Assembly (NCBI GenBank): GCA_019455245.1
Contig: JACFMR010000002.1
Span: 1 to 64,000, forward strand
Source: Opitutaceae bacterium
Lineage (GTDB): Bacteria > Verrucomicrobiota > Verrucomicrobiia > Opitutales > Opitutaceae
Reading direction: 5' to 3'
DNA length: 64,000 bases
Shown here: positions 35,694 to 43,982 of the stretch, in pieces
Layout: every line of letters begins with the position of its first letter
Numbering within the stretch: position 1 is the first letter of the stretch
Made by a program: the position numbers and the translations under genes
The notes under the pieces: model-generated
Databases searched by the model: none
What the model was told of the DNA's origin: nothing
Seen by the model: the letters and a program-made list of their open reading frames with translations, nothing else

Positions 35694-36731
35694 TTACTTC
35701 CCTCCCTTTTTCTTTTTCTGGAGGGCTTTGAGTTCTTTTTCCGTGGCGGCGATGAAGTCTTTCTCCGCCTGGGTGGGGGCGGCGAGTTGGCGGCGCTGGT
35801 AGGCCTCGTATTCGCGGCGGGCTTTTTGGATCGCCTCGTCGTGGGTGATAGTGCCGGCGTGGTCGAGCAGTTCGCGGCCGGTCATGACGAGGAATTGATC
35901 GAGCCGCTCCAGCCAATCCCGCTGCGTCATGGCCTTGTGACTGAGCGCCTGCAACTCGGCCAATTCGAGGTAGGCGGCGACGATGCGGTTGAGGATGTTG
36001 AGCTCGTCCTCGTCGAGGAAGTTTTTGGCAACCTCGACATCGCGCAGGAGGAGGCGGGCGCCGGGATGGTTGGTGACGCCCATGTTGGGCTTGGCGGAGT
36101 CGGCGCGGGCGTGGATGAGCTCGGCGGCGGTGTGGCCGTGGGCGGCCCAGTGCATCTTGTTTTGCACCTGCTGGAAGAAACGGCGCGATTCCGGCGCGTG
36201 GGGATCGTAGTCGATGCTGGTGGCGTAGATATCGAGCACCTTGCGCCAAAAAACCTTTTCCGAAGAGCGGATGTCGCGGATGCGCGCCAGCAACTCCTCA
36301 AAATAGCGGCCGCCGCCCTCCTCCTTGAGTCGGCGGTCGTCCATGGCGAAGCCCTTGAGCAGGTATTCGCGCAGGCGGCGGGTGGCCCAGATGCGGAACT
36401 GGGTGCCGCGCGGCGACTTCACGCGGTAGCCGGTCGAGATGATGACATCGAGGTTGTAGTGCCGGAGCTTGCGGGTGACCTCCCGGTCGCCCTCGCGGCG
36501 AACTTGTAAGTAATCCTTACAAGTTGCCGACTCCTCCAGCTCCTGTTCCTCGTAAATCGCCTTGATGTGAAGGGTTATGTTTTGGGGGGTGGTCTGGAAC
36601 AGCTCCGCCATCTGCGCTTGAGTGAGCCAGACCGTCTCGTTCTCCATGCGCACGTCCACACGCGTCTGACCGTCCTCGGTCTGGTAGAGGAGTATCTCGC
36701 CACCGGGGGGCTGGGGATTGGAATCGGCCAT
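35694..36731 (-). CDS. RhuM-family protein
   Basis: A 345-residue protein from the ATG at 36731, three bases after the methyltransferase start region's stop. The N-terminal part LYQTEDGQTRVDVRMENETVWLTQAQMAELFQTT is the signature of the virulence RhuM family, a winged-helix DNA-binding domain. KLRHYNLDVIISTGYRVKSPRGTQFRIWA and later ILNRIVAAYLELAELQA are also conserved. The C-terminus is a charged helix rich in lysine. RhuM proteins often lie inside restriction-modification loci, but their activity is not known. Here it sits between the Mod-like and Res-like genes with gaps of two and three bases, so it is very probably part of the system. Confidence 0.85.
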   Translation of the reverse strand: MADSNPQPPGGEILLYQTEDGQTRVDVRMENETVWLTQAQMAELFQTTPQNITLHIKAIYEEQELEESATCKDYLQVRREGDREVTRKLRHYNLDVIISTGYRVKSPRGTQFRIWATRRLREYLLKGFAMDDRRLKEEGGGRYFEELLARIRDIRSSEKVFWRKVLDIYATSIDYDPHAPESRRFFQQVQNKMHWAAHGHTAAELIHARADSAKPNMGVTNHPGARLLLRDVEVAKNFLDEDELNILNRIVAAYLELAELQALSHKAMTQRDWLERLDQFLVMTGRELLDHAGTITHDEAIQKARREYEAYQRRQLAAPTQAEKDFIAATEKELKALQKKKKGGK

Positions 36732-36733
36732 GC

Positions 36734-39700
36734 TCAAAGCTCCTCCCCGGCGAACATGCGGGTGATGAATTCGGGCTCGATCTGCCGGAGGGTGAGCTGG
36801 CGGGTGACACCGCCCTCGGCCTCGGTGGCTTGGGCGACGGTGGGGATGTTGTGGTCGCCGTTGATATAGACCACGTCGTATTCGTTGTCGTTGGGCGTGA
36901 TCTTGTGCCGTTCGAGGAGCTTGGACGTCGCCTCGTAGTCGAGCTTTTCGCAATCGCGCCAGACGACGAGGCAGCTTTGGCCGTCGGGCAGCTTGCCGGA
37001 GACGAGGACGTAGCCGAGGTCGAGCTTGGCGTCGAGGTGGGCGACGCGCAGGCCGAGCAGGTAGTTGAAGGTCTCGACGAGATCGACGGCGCGGGTCTGG
37101 CAGGCCCCGGCGGAATCGGTGGCGATGCGGAGTTTGTAGTCGAAGGGCTTTTTGAAATCCCCGACCGAGAGCAGGGAAGCCTGACTCTCCACGTTGAGCA
37201 TGTAGTGAAGCAGGTAATCTTCCTTGCCGGCGGGATCGAAGAGATCGAGCAGGCCGTCAGGGCGCTTTAGTGCAAGATTGTTAAGTGTGTCTTCATACGC
37301 TTCAAGCCGGAGATACTTTATGCAATGGCTTGAGCCGAGTCTGTGGTCTTGTGGTTCGCCCTCTTTCCAGTTGGGCGAGTATACCGACTTTAAGAGGCGC
37401 ATTTTGAGAACCCGTTCGAAGTGCGAGCCCATTTCCACAAGTATGTATTTTCTCCGCTTCCCATCAGCGCGAACGAGATTAATTGCTGCCTCACCAGAGG
37501 TTCCTGAGCCTGCAAAAAAATCCGCAATGGTCTCGCCTTCAAAGACCGTTTGTCGAAACAGTCGGGCAATTAGCTCGGGCGGCTTCGGGTTTGGGATAAG
37601 ACCCTTCTTACCGAAGAGCGCTTCGAGCTTCGGTTCTCCATCCGCATACTGCCTGAATACAGAGGTTGCCACAACGCTTCCGACTTCGTGCAGAAAGTAT
37701 TTCTGTTGGGGAATGGCATCAGGGTCGTCACTGAACCAAAGTCTGTTGTCCTTAACATACGATTCAAAAGAGGGTCGATCTCCTTGCTGCTTCTGTGGGA
37801 AAGCCCATCCACGCTTAGGAGCTTTGCATGGGAAGCCGGTTGTAGGATGTGGTGGTGAGTAGAAGCGGAAATTGTCGGAGTTTTTGTCCCGCGTTGAGTC
37901 GGCCTGCTTGCCCGTGGGCATCGAAGGCTCTACTTTGCGCCAAACCCAAATATTAGCGGCTCGTTCTTTTGCGTGGCTGGGGTCGACGTATCTTCCTGCA
38001 ATGTCACGATACTCTACATTGTGGTAGGGATATATCCCCTTCCATGGATCATTTTTCTCAGCTTCTTCCTTAGCCGTCCCTTGAGCATCAGCTTCGGAGA
38101 GGTAATTCTGTCTATGCTTACGATATAGCTCCTTAATTTTTTCAGCTACCTCATCGAGATTTGGGAAGCTGCCAGCATAGCTTCCAATTAGGTCCATCAC
38201 TTCGCGATAGCCTTGGCGGGTTTCCCGAAAGGCCATCGGATCTTCTTCGAGCAATTTCTTATTGGCTGCAAAAACTTCGATATATTCGTGATTGGTCGAA
38301 TACAGCGGAGCGTTGTTGCTTACTGTATCCTTCACCCAGATTAGTTCCTCTACGTGGTTTTGGGGGCCAAGTGTCGAGCGAAGCGCTGCAATCAATGAGT
38401 CGCGTTCAAATTTATCGATGCTGCAAAATAGGGCGCCTTTCTCGCAGAGAAGGTTCCGCGCCGAGGAAAGCCGATCCCTAATCATCGCTAGCCAAGAGGA
38501 CGAACGAAACGAGTCTTTATAAATGAATCCATCGTGTCCGGTGTTATATGGAGGGTCGATGTATATGCTTTTGATTGTTCCCCTGAAGCGATTTTGAAGA
38601 AGGTTCAGTGCCTGGAAGTTATCGGAATGAACAAGCAGGCCGTCGCATTGTTCGTCGATACCGTGGATCTGTGCCGCAAGCCGGTATTTAAACTCGGTCG
38701 AAAACCACTGTGTATCGACCATCAAAAATGGATTGGCGCGCAGACGCTCGCCGACGGCGGACGCCTGTGCGAAGAGGGGATCAGTGCTCGCGACTACGGG
38801 TTCACAGGCGGTGTTCTTGACCAACCCGAGATTGATCCATGCGGCGATTTGCTTCTCGTTGGCGGCGATCTGCGCCAACAACCATTCGCGTTCGGCGAGC
38901 ACACCAGGGCGCGTCGTATCCTTGGCGTCGAGGTCTTCGCCGAGTTTATAAAGTCGGTCGAGGGTGATGCAGTAATGGGCCTCGACGACGAACTTCTTTT
39001 TTAGCCAGAGCTTCTTTTGAAAGTCTTCGAGCTGGGCGAGGAAGGCGATGAGATCAAGGGCGATAGCACGAAGGCACTGAATCATCCGCAGGCTCTTCTC
39101 GATGTCGGCGAAAGACGCGGCGTTTTGCACGTCGTCGAGATGCATGACCTCGTTCTTGATATAGAAATCCAATTCGCGCCGGAGGAAACCGCCGAGGTCT
39201 TTGTGGATGAAGTAGTCGGCCTTGTTTTTCTGGGTGTAGTCTTCCAGCTGCTTGTCGAGCAGGGTGCGCTGGGGGTTCTTCTCGGTGGGCTTGCGCTGGG
39301 CGAGGTCGAGCCAGCGGGCTTTCACCGCGGCATCGGCGAGGATCGTGTCGCGGGCCCGGGCGTTAAGCGTATCCTGGCTGTCGCCTTTCTTGGGCAGCGG
39401 CACGTATTCGAACCAGAGGATGAGCTCGGCCGAGGTGGCGGGGCGGCCCTCGGCGGCGGGCACGGCGGCGACTTCCACGATGGGCACCTGTTGCTCCTGC
39501 ACCTCCTCGCCGTCGTCCCCGGTGCGAGTGACGGTGCGCGGGGCGATCAGGCGGAAGCGGCGTTCGAGGTCGGTATCCTTGCGGTCGTCTTTGGCGGTGT
39601 CGGCGGAGGCGAGGCGGAAGTGGACGCGGCGGCCGTCGGCAAGGGCGAAGGTGTAGTTGGAGAAGTTTTCGCCGCTCTTGGTGTAGTATTGATCCTTGTT

Positions 39701-40183
39701 GGCCCAGTGGAGGACGACCTCCTCGCCGGAGTATGGGATGGCGTAGGTATCGCCCTTGTAACGGCGCTGGCTGATAAAGTCGCCCCGGTCGTAGTAGCGG
39801 GAGAAGAAGGTGAGCAGGTGGCTAAAAACGGCGTCGCGGTGTTCGGTGACCCCGCCGGATAGGGCGGCGACGCGAGCGCGGAGGTCTTTGACCTTGGTGG
39901 AGCTGTCCGGATCAACGCCAAGGTCGCGGAGCTGTTGTTCGGCGGCGGCGAGTTCGCGCTGGAGATCGGCGAGGCCGGCTTGCTGGCCGGTGGCGAGGGA
40001 GGCGTCCACCTTGGCGCGGAGCTGATTTTCGAGGTAGTCGCCGATTTCGGCGGCGCGGGCGTTGATGATGCGGTAGATGCCGAAATCGAGGTCGGGCTGG
40101 TCGATCTGGAAAACCTCGCGGAGCTTGGCGACGAGCTTCTGGAATGCGGGGGTGGCGGACGAGGTGACGAGGGCTTCGGACAT
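36734..40183 (-). CDS. Beta-class DNA adenine methyltransferase (type III Mod-like)
   Basis: A 1149-residue methyltransferase. Motif IV IYIDPPYNTG is near residue 540 and motif I ADFFAGSGTSG near residue 882, the order of beta-class N6-adenine enzymes such as type III Mod subunits. About 480 extra residues precede motif IV, with a coiled coil (LADLQRELAAAEQQLRDLG), and about 230 follow motif I. It would protect host DNA and give the Res protein its specificity. The segment coding residues about 500-970, which includes the target-recognition region, is clearly AT-richer (plus-strand 37270-38690) than both ends, a sign of allele exchange. It overlaps the surrounding operon with gaps of 2 and 63 bases. 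Confidence 0.87.
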   Translation of the reverse strand: MSEALVTSSATPAFQKLVAKLREVFQIDQPDLDFGIYRIINARAAEIGDYLENQLRAKVDASLATGQQAGLADLQRELAAAEQQLRDLGVDPDSSTKVKDLRARVAALSGGVTEHRDAVFSHLLTFFSRYYDRGDFISQRRYKGDTYAIPYSGEEVVLHWANKDQYYTKSGENFSNYTFALADGRRVHFRLASADTAKDDRKDTDLERRFRLIAPRTVTRTGDDGEEVQEQQVPIVEVAAVPAAEGRPATSAELILWFEYVPLPKKGDSQDTLNARARDTILADAAVKARWLDLAQRKPTEKNPQRTLLDKQLEDYTQKNKADYFIHKDLGGFLRRELDFYIKNEVMHLDDVQNAASFADIEKSLRMIQCLRAIALDLIAFLAQLEDFQKKLWLKKKFVVEAHYCITLDRLYKLGEDLDAKDTTRPGVLAEREWLLAQIAANEKQIAAWINLGLVKNTACEPVVASTDPLFAQASAVGERLRANPFLMVDTQWFSTEFKYRLAAQIHGIDEQCDGLLVHSDNFQALNLLQNRFRGTIKSIYIDPPYNTGHDGFIYKDSFRSSSWLAMIRDRLSSARNLLCEKGALFCSIDKFERDSLIAALRSTLGPQNHVEELIWVKDTVSNNAPLYSTNHEYIEVFAANKKLLEEDPMAFRETRQGYREVMDLIGSYAGSFPNLDEVAEKIKELYRKHRQNYLSEADAQGTAKEEAEKNDPWKGIYPYHNVEYRDIAGRYVDPSHAKERAANIWVWRKVEPSMPTGKQADSTRDKNSDNFRFYSPPHPTTGFPCKAPKRGWAFPQKQQGDRPSFESYVKDNRLWFSDDPDAIPQQKYFLHEVGSVVATSVFRQYADGEPKLEALFGKKGLIPNPKPPELIARLFRQTVFEGETIADFFAGSGTSGEAAINLVRADGKRRKYILVEMGSHFERVLKMRLLKSVYSPNWKEGEPQDHRLGSSHCIKYLRLEAYEDTLNNLALKRPDGLLDLFDPAGKEDYLLHYMLNVESQASLLSVGDFKKPFDYKLRIATDSAGACQTRAVDLVETFNYLLGLRVAHLDAKLDLGYVLVSGKLPDGQSCLVVWRDCEKLDYEATSKLLERHKITPNDNEYDVVYINGDHNIPTVAQATEAEGGVTRQLTLRQIEPEFITRMFAGEEL

Positions 40184-40246
40184 GGAAAGTTTCGGATGTG
40201 ACTGGAGTTGCGAAAAATGAAGCGAGCGGAGCTGGGGGCGGCGAGA

Positions 40247-42052
40247 TTAACCGGCGTCGTCAGGAGTGACCGGGGCCGAAGCGGCGGCGGGCGGCGTGAA
40301 ATAGGTGGATGGATTCCAAGTGCGCAGGACAAACTCCGTCAGGTGCCGGTGGCGGGCGCGGATGCTGGCGACATCCCAAACGAGGGGCGGGGTTTCTTTG
40401 CCCGAGGCCCATTCCTTCAATTCCCCTTGGCTGAGAAAGGTGGAGCGCTCCTCAAGCGATTCTAATTTATCCGTGAAGTCACCCTTACCCTTGGCGGAAT
40501 TGCCGGACTTGAAGTCGATGACGAGGTTGCCGAGTCGGTGGGTGGCGACGGCAGCGAAATCCTCCAGCGGTTGCCCTTCTTCCCAAGCGACCTGGGTGGA
40601 GGAAATAGGGTTATTCTGAGCGGCTATGTGCTCCAAGCTGAGGCTGGTGGCATCGGAATCCGGGCGGAGGTAATCGCGCCAAGCGAGAGGTTGGGCCTTT
40701 TGGCCGGGAACAGTGCGGAGCGAGTTCTCGTAACGCCAAAGCAGGTAGCGGGTGGCGGACTTGTTGGCGTGGTAAAGCGAGGGGCGGTCCAGCGCGGCCG
40801 CGAACCGGTTGGGAATGTCATACCACGAACGGGCTCCGTGTAGGTAGCAAAAGAGCGAGTCGAAATCCCCCTGAAACTCTTTGGCATAGCCATAGAAGGA
40901 AGATTGGCCTGCATCCGAACGAATACTGAAGCCGTATCCGCACACGGCGAACACTTCCATGAGTCGGCAAGCGAGACAGAAGGAGCGTTTATCCGCAGTC
41001 GCGTCGGAGCGAAAGGTCTTGATGAGCAGAGGCCAAAAACTGGCCAGATTACCGAACAGGGTCAGATGGGCGAATGGTGTGAGGGTGTCGCGAGCGTTCA
41101 ACGCGTCCAGCACCGTGGAAAAGGATGAGCGCAACGCAGCCGAGAACGAGACTACCCAATCCGCAACCGCTGTTCCAGAGGGCATCTCGCGCACGAGGCG
41201 CTTCACCAAGTCTTTCGGCTTTCGCCATTCCTCTGCTCGCCAAAGCAGGTAGGCTGCGCAGTGGTAGGCGAGCAGGGCCTCTTCGTCGGGTGCGGTCAGC
41301 ACGTCGGCGAGCTTTTCAACGGTGCGGTAGATGTGGGAAAAATGAGTCTGGATGTCCTGAAGAAGGTCGTCGGGATTTACCGCGTGGAGGTAAACGAGGT
41401 GCATGAGGTAGCTTTTGAGCGCCTCCAGGTCGGTCAGGCGTTTGCCACGGTCGTTCTGAAGCTCGAAAATCAAGGTGGCATCGGCGGAGCTGTTGACCGC
41501 GTAAACCATGACCTTGGCGGTTGAGAGAGTCTGAAGCAGAGCTTCCCATTCGGTAGCGTTTACCTTTCCGGCGAAGTAGTCGAAAGCTGCCTTGATGCGG
41601 GTGGACGAAGGGGATTCAGGGTCTGTGGCAGCGGCTTGGAGCCGCAGGACATAGGACGCGAAGAAGGGATTGTCCTCCTTAATCGTGCGGAGGCGCTGGA
41701 ACTGCTCCACTTGGTCGAAAACAAAGGCGTGACGGAGACTGGCGGAGGACACCATCGAGCCGGCGAGCACGTCGTTTTGAGCGAGTGCACAAGCGGCGAA
41801 AATGACGGCGGTGGTGAGGCGTTGCTGACCATCGACGATATGCACCTTTTTGGGCTCCACTTCATGAAGCAAAACGGTGCCGAGAAAATAGTCTTTCCCT
41901 GGGTTGTCTCGGCGCGTCTGGGTTTGCTCACGGAGGTCATCCACGAACGCTGCGAGTTGCGCGTTCTCCCAAGCGTAGGCTCGCTGGTATTCGGGAATGT
42001 GAAATGCGCTTAGCTTGAGGAGATCCCCGAGGCTGTGGATCGTGTTTTGCAT
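40247..42052 (-). CDS. DUF262-DUF1524 (GmrSD-like) protein
   Basis: A 601-residue protein with a ParB-like nucleotidase domain at the N-terminus: FHIPEYQRAYAWE (about 17-29) and VHIVDGQQRLTTAV (about 70-83), the active-site motif of DUF262/GmrS. Residues about 480-540 carry the HNH-like DUF1524 motif LSLEHIAAQNN followed by THRLGNLVI, as in GmrD. Such proteins cut modified phage DNA in type IV restriction and in other defence systems. Here it is second or third in a restriction-type operon. The next gene upstream, also DUF262, ends four bases before it. Confidence 0.84.
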   Translation of the reverse strand: MQNTIHSLGDLLKLSAFHIPEYQRAYAWENAQLAAFVDDLREQTQTRRDNPGKDYFLGTVLLHEVEPKKVHIVDGQQRLTTAVIFAACALAQNDVLAGSMVSSASLRHAFVFDQVEQFQRLRTIKEDNPFFASYVLRLQAAATDPESPSSTRIKAAFDYFAGKVNATEWEALLQTLSTAKVMVYAVNSSADATLIFELQNDRGKRLTDLEALKSYLMHLVYLHAVNPDDLLQDIQTHFSHIYRTVEKLADVLTAPDEEALLAYHCAAYLLWRAEEWRKPKDLVKRLVREMPSGTAVADWVVSFSAALRSSFSTVLDALNARDTLTPFAHLTLFGNLASFWPLLIKTFRSDATADKRSFCLACRLMEVFAVCGYGFSIRSDAGQSSFYGYAKEFQGDFDSLFCYLHGARSWYDIPNRFAAALDRPSLYHANKSATRYLLWRYENSLRTVPGQKAQPLAWRDYLRPDSDATSLSLEHIAAQNNPISSTQVAWEEGQPLEDFAAVATHRLGNLVIDFKSGNSAKGKGDFTDKLESLEERSTFLSQGELKEWASGKETPPLVWDVASIRARHRHLTEFVLRTWNPSTYFTPPAAASAPVTPDDAG

Positions 42053-42056
42053 ATTT

Positions 42057-43964
42057 TCAGTTTTCGACTAAGGACACCTCGACACTTCCCTCCGGGAAAA
42101 CGCGGTCGTCGGGCAGAACCAACCGCCCAAAAAGTTCATTCAGGCGACGCACTTTCTCCGCGCTCCCGGACTGGGGACAGAAATAGAGTTTGGTGCCGGG
42201 CACGGGAAGGTAGCTGAACGGTTTACCGGTTTGAGAATTGACGAAGTCCTCGTCGGGCTTGTCGGAGAGCGGGTAGCGCAGGACCGGGATTTCCCGTAGC
42301 TGCGCGGTCATGGTTGCACCGAACTCCGCGATCAATGCCGCCAGCAATTTGACCACGGTTGCGGACGCCTGAGGTTCCGCGAAGGTCTGTTTCTCGCGAT
42401 CGACATCCAACGTGCCCCAGTCGATTGTGACTTTGATCCTGGAACGTCCGGGGCGATCATCGCCGATCTCGATGGTGTCGTCGGATAGACTGGCATCCGC
42501 GATAGACTGAGCGGTCAAAGCGCCGGAATTTTTCGAGTAAACGCGGTCAAGGTAGGCTTTGAAGTGGCCCGTGAGCCGCTGCATTTCGTAGCGATTGGAA
42601 TGACACTGGGGGCATACGAGAACGCCGTTCGCCAAGATGGTTTGCCCGCCTGCACAATGCTCCTCGACATGGTGAACGGTCGCCTCCGCGAAAGGGATGA
42701 GCCGCCCTTCACGCTCACAGCTGGGGCACTGGCAAGTGCCCCGGTCGCGATTCCAGATTACCTCTTTTTCCAAGGGGTCGAAAAGCCGGTGCGGATCGAG
42801 CTGACGCAACTCCAGCTTGGGGTAAACCTCGGCCAAGAGAAAGGCGTGCCGGATGCGAATGATGTCGGCGGTGTCGGAGCCCGATCCCGAAAGCAAACGA
42901 CCGAAACGCTCATGATGCGGGAGCGATTCCCGGTGATCGCGATAATGCAACTGGGCTTCGGCGACCTTGGCTTTGAAGTCCAGAAAAGCCGTAACAACGC
43001 GAGATTTCCAACCGGAAGCAAAATTCCCCTGCACAAGCGAATCAACGAGAACAGCGAAATGGAAAGCCCACTGGTAGGACAGGGCTCGGCCAGCTTGGAG
43101 AAGGTTCCAATCAGAAACTTGGGCGGCCACATCCAGAACACGCTCAACGCGAAGCACGGACTCATCGCCTGTGTCCAGAACGAGATTGGCGATGTAGAAA
43201 TCGTTTATCGTGGTGCCTTTCAAATCCACGAAATCTAGGCCGGCACGCTGGCGGCACATAATCGTCATCGCCAGACCGGCGAAAAATTTACGCGTCTCGG
43301 CGAGCCCGTCCACGTAGTGGGCGCCATCATCCACCGAGAGTGCCTTGGATTTTTTGCAGATGGCAAAGAAGGGTTTCGGGTGGGATTGAGAGTGGCCCGG
43401 TTTTCCCGCGTGCCGAATCACGAAGTTGGTGAAATCGCCCGGCCAGGCGTCGCGTTTTTCCTGTGCCGTAAGCGGAGTCCCCGCTTGGAGGCGGATGAAG
43501 AGATCGCGCACCTCGTTAGGATGGTCGGCGACCATTTCCACCACGAGAAGCTCGGTGTTGTTAAGCCGTTTTCTGTCCTCGTCGGAAAGGGTTTCGTAGG
43601 TCTGCCCCGCCCACGGAGGAACCACGGCCATCGAAGGAGGAAGAACCGAATTGGGCTTGGCCTTGCGGGGATCGGGCAAGGCGAATTCTCCATTTAGAAA
43701 ACCGACTATCGCAGCCAAGCGCTGCTGCCCATCGACTAGCCAGGCCGTGGTCTCTACAGCACCGGTGTAGTTATTGGGGCGCTGTTCAAGGTGAACGTAG
43801 ATGAGCGGGATCTGGTAACCTCTGAGAAGCGAATCGATGAGTCCCTGCTTTTGGGGAAGTTTCCAAACCGTCCCGCGTTGGTATTCGGGTTTAACGCGAA
43901 GTTCCTTGGCCGTGTATGCGGCTGCAAGACGGTGGAGAGGGCGTGGCTTCGGTTCGGACTTCAT
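42057..43964 (-). CDS. DUF262-HNH endonuclease protein
   Basis: A 635-residue protein. The DUF262 domain shows KPEYQRGTVWKLPQKQGLIDSLLRG (about 22-46) and AWLVDGQQRLAAIVG (about 74-88). An HNH nuclease with a zinc knuckle follows near residues 405-460: GTCQCPSCEREG, TVHHVEEHCAGG and LVCPQCHSNR. The C-terminal 150 residues contain no motif I know. It differs from its downstream neighbour by having a true HNH instead of DUF1524, so the operon carries two distinct DUF262 nucleases. It starts 18 bases after the SNF2 helicase gene. Confidence 0.84.
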   Translation of the reverse strand: MKSEPKPRPLHRLAAAYTAKELRVKPEYQRGTVWKLPQKQGLIDSLLRGYQIPLIYVHLEQRPNNYTGAVETTAWLVDGQQRLAAIVGFLNGEFALPDPRKAKPNSVLPPSMAVVPPWAGQTYETLSDEDRKRLNNTELLVVEMVADHPNEVRDLFIRLQAGTPLTAQEKRDAWPGDFTNFVIRHAGKPGHSQSHPKPFFAICKKSKALSVDDGAHYVDGLAETRKFFAGLAMTIMCRQRAGLDFVDLKGTTINDFYIANLVLDTGDESVLRVERVLDVAAQVSDWNLLQAGRALSYQWAFHFAVLVDSLVQGNFASGWKSRVVTAFLDFKAKVAEAQLHYRDHRESLPHHERFGRLLSGSGSDTADIIRIRHAFLLAEVYPKLELRQLDPHRLFDPLEKEVIWNRDRGTCQCPSCEREGRLIPFAEATVHHVEEHCAGGQTILANGVLVCPQCHSNRYEMQRLTGHFKAYLDRVYSKNSGALTAQSIADASLSDDTIEIGDDRPGRSRIKVTIDWGTLDVDREKQTFAEPQASATVVKLLAALIAEFGATMTAQLREIPVLRYPLSDKPDEDFVNSQTGKPFSYLPVPGTKLYFCPQSGSAEKVRRLNELFGRLVLPDDRVFPEGSVEVSLVEN

Positions 43965-43982
43965 GAGGGAAATGGAAGATTT

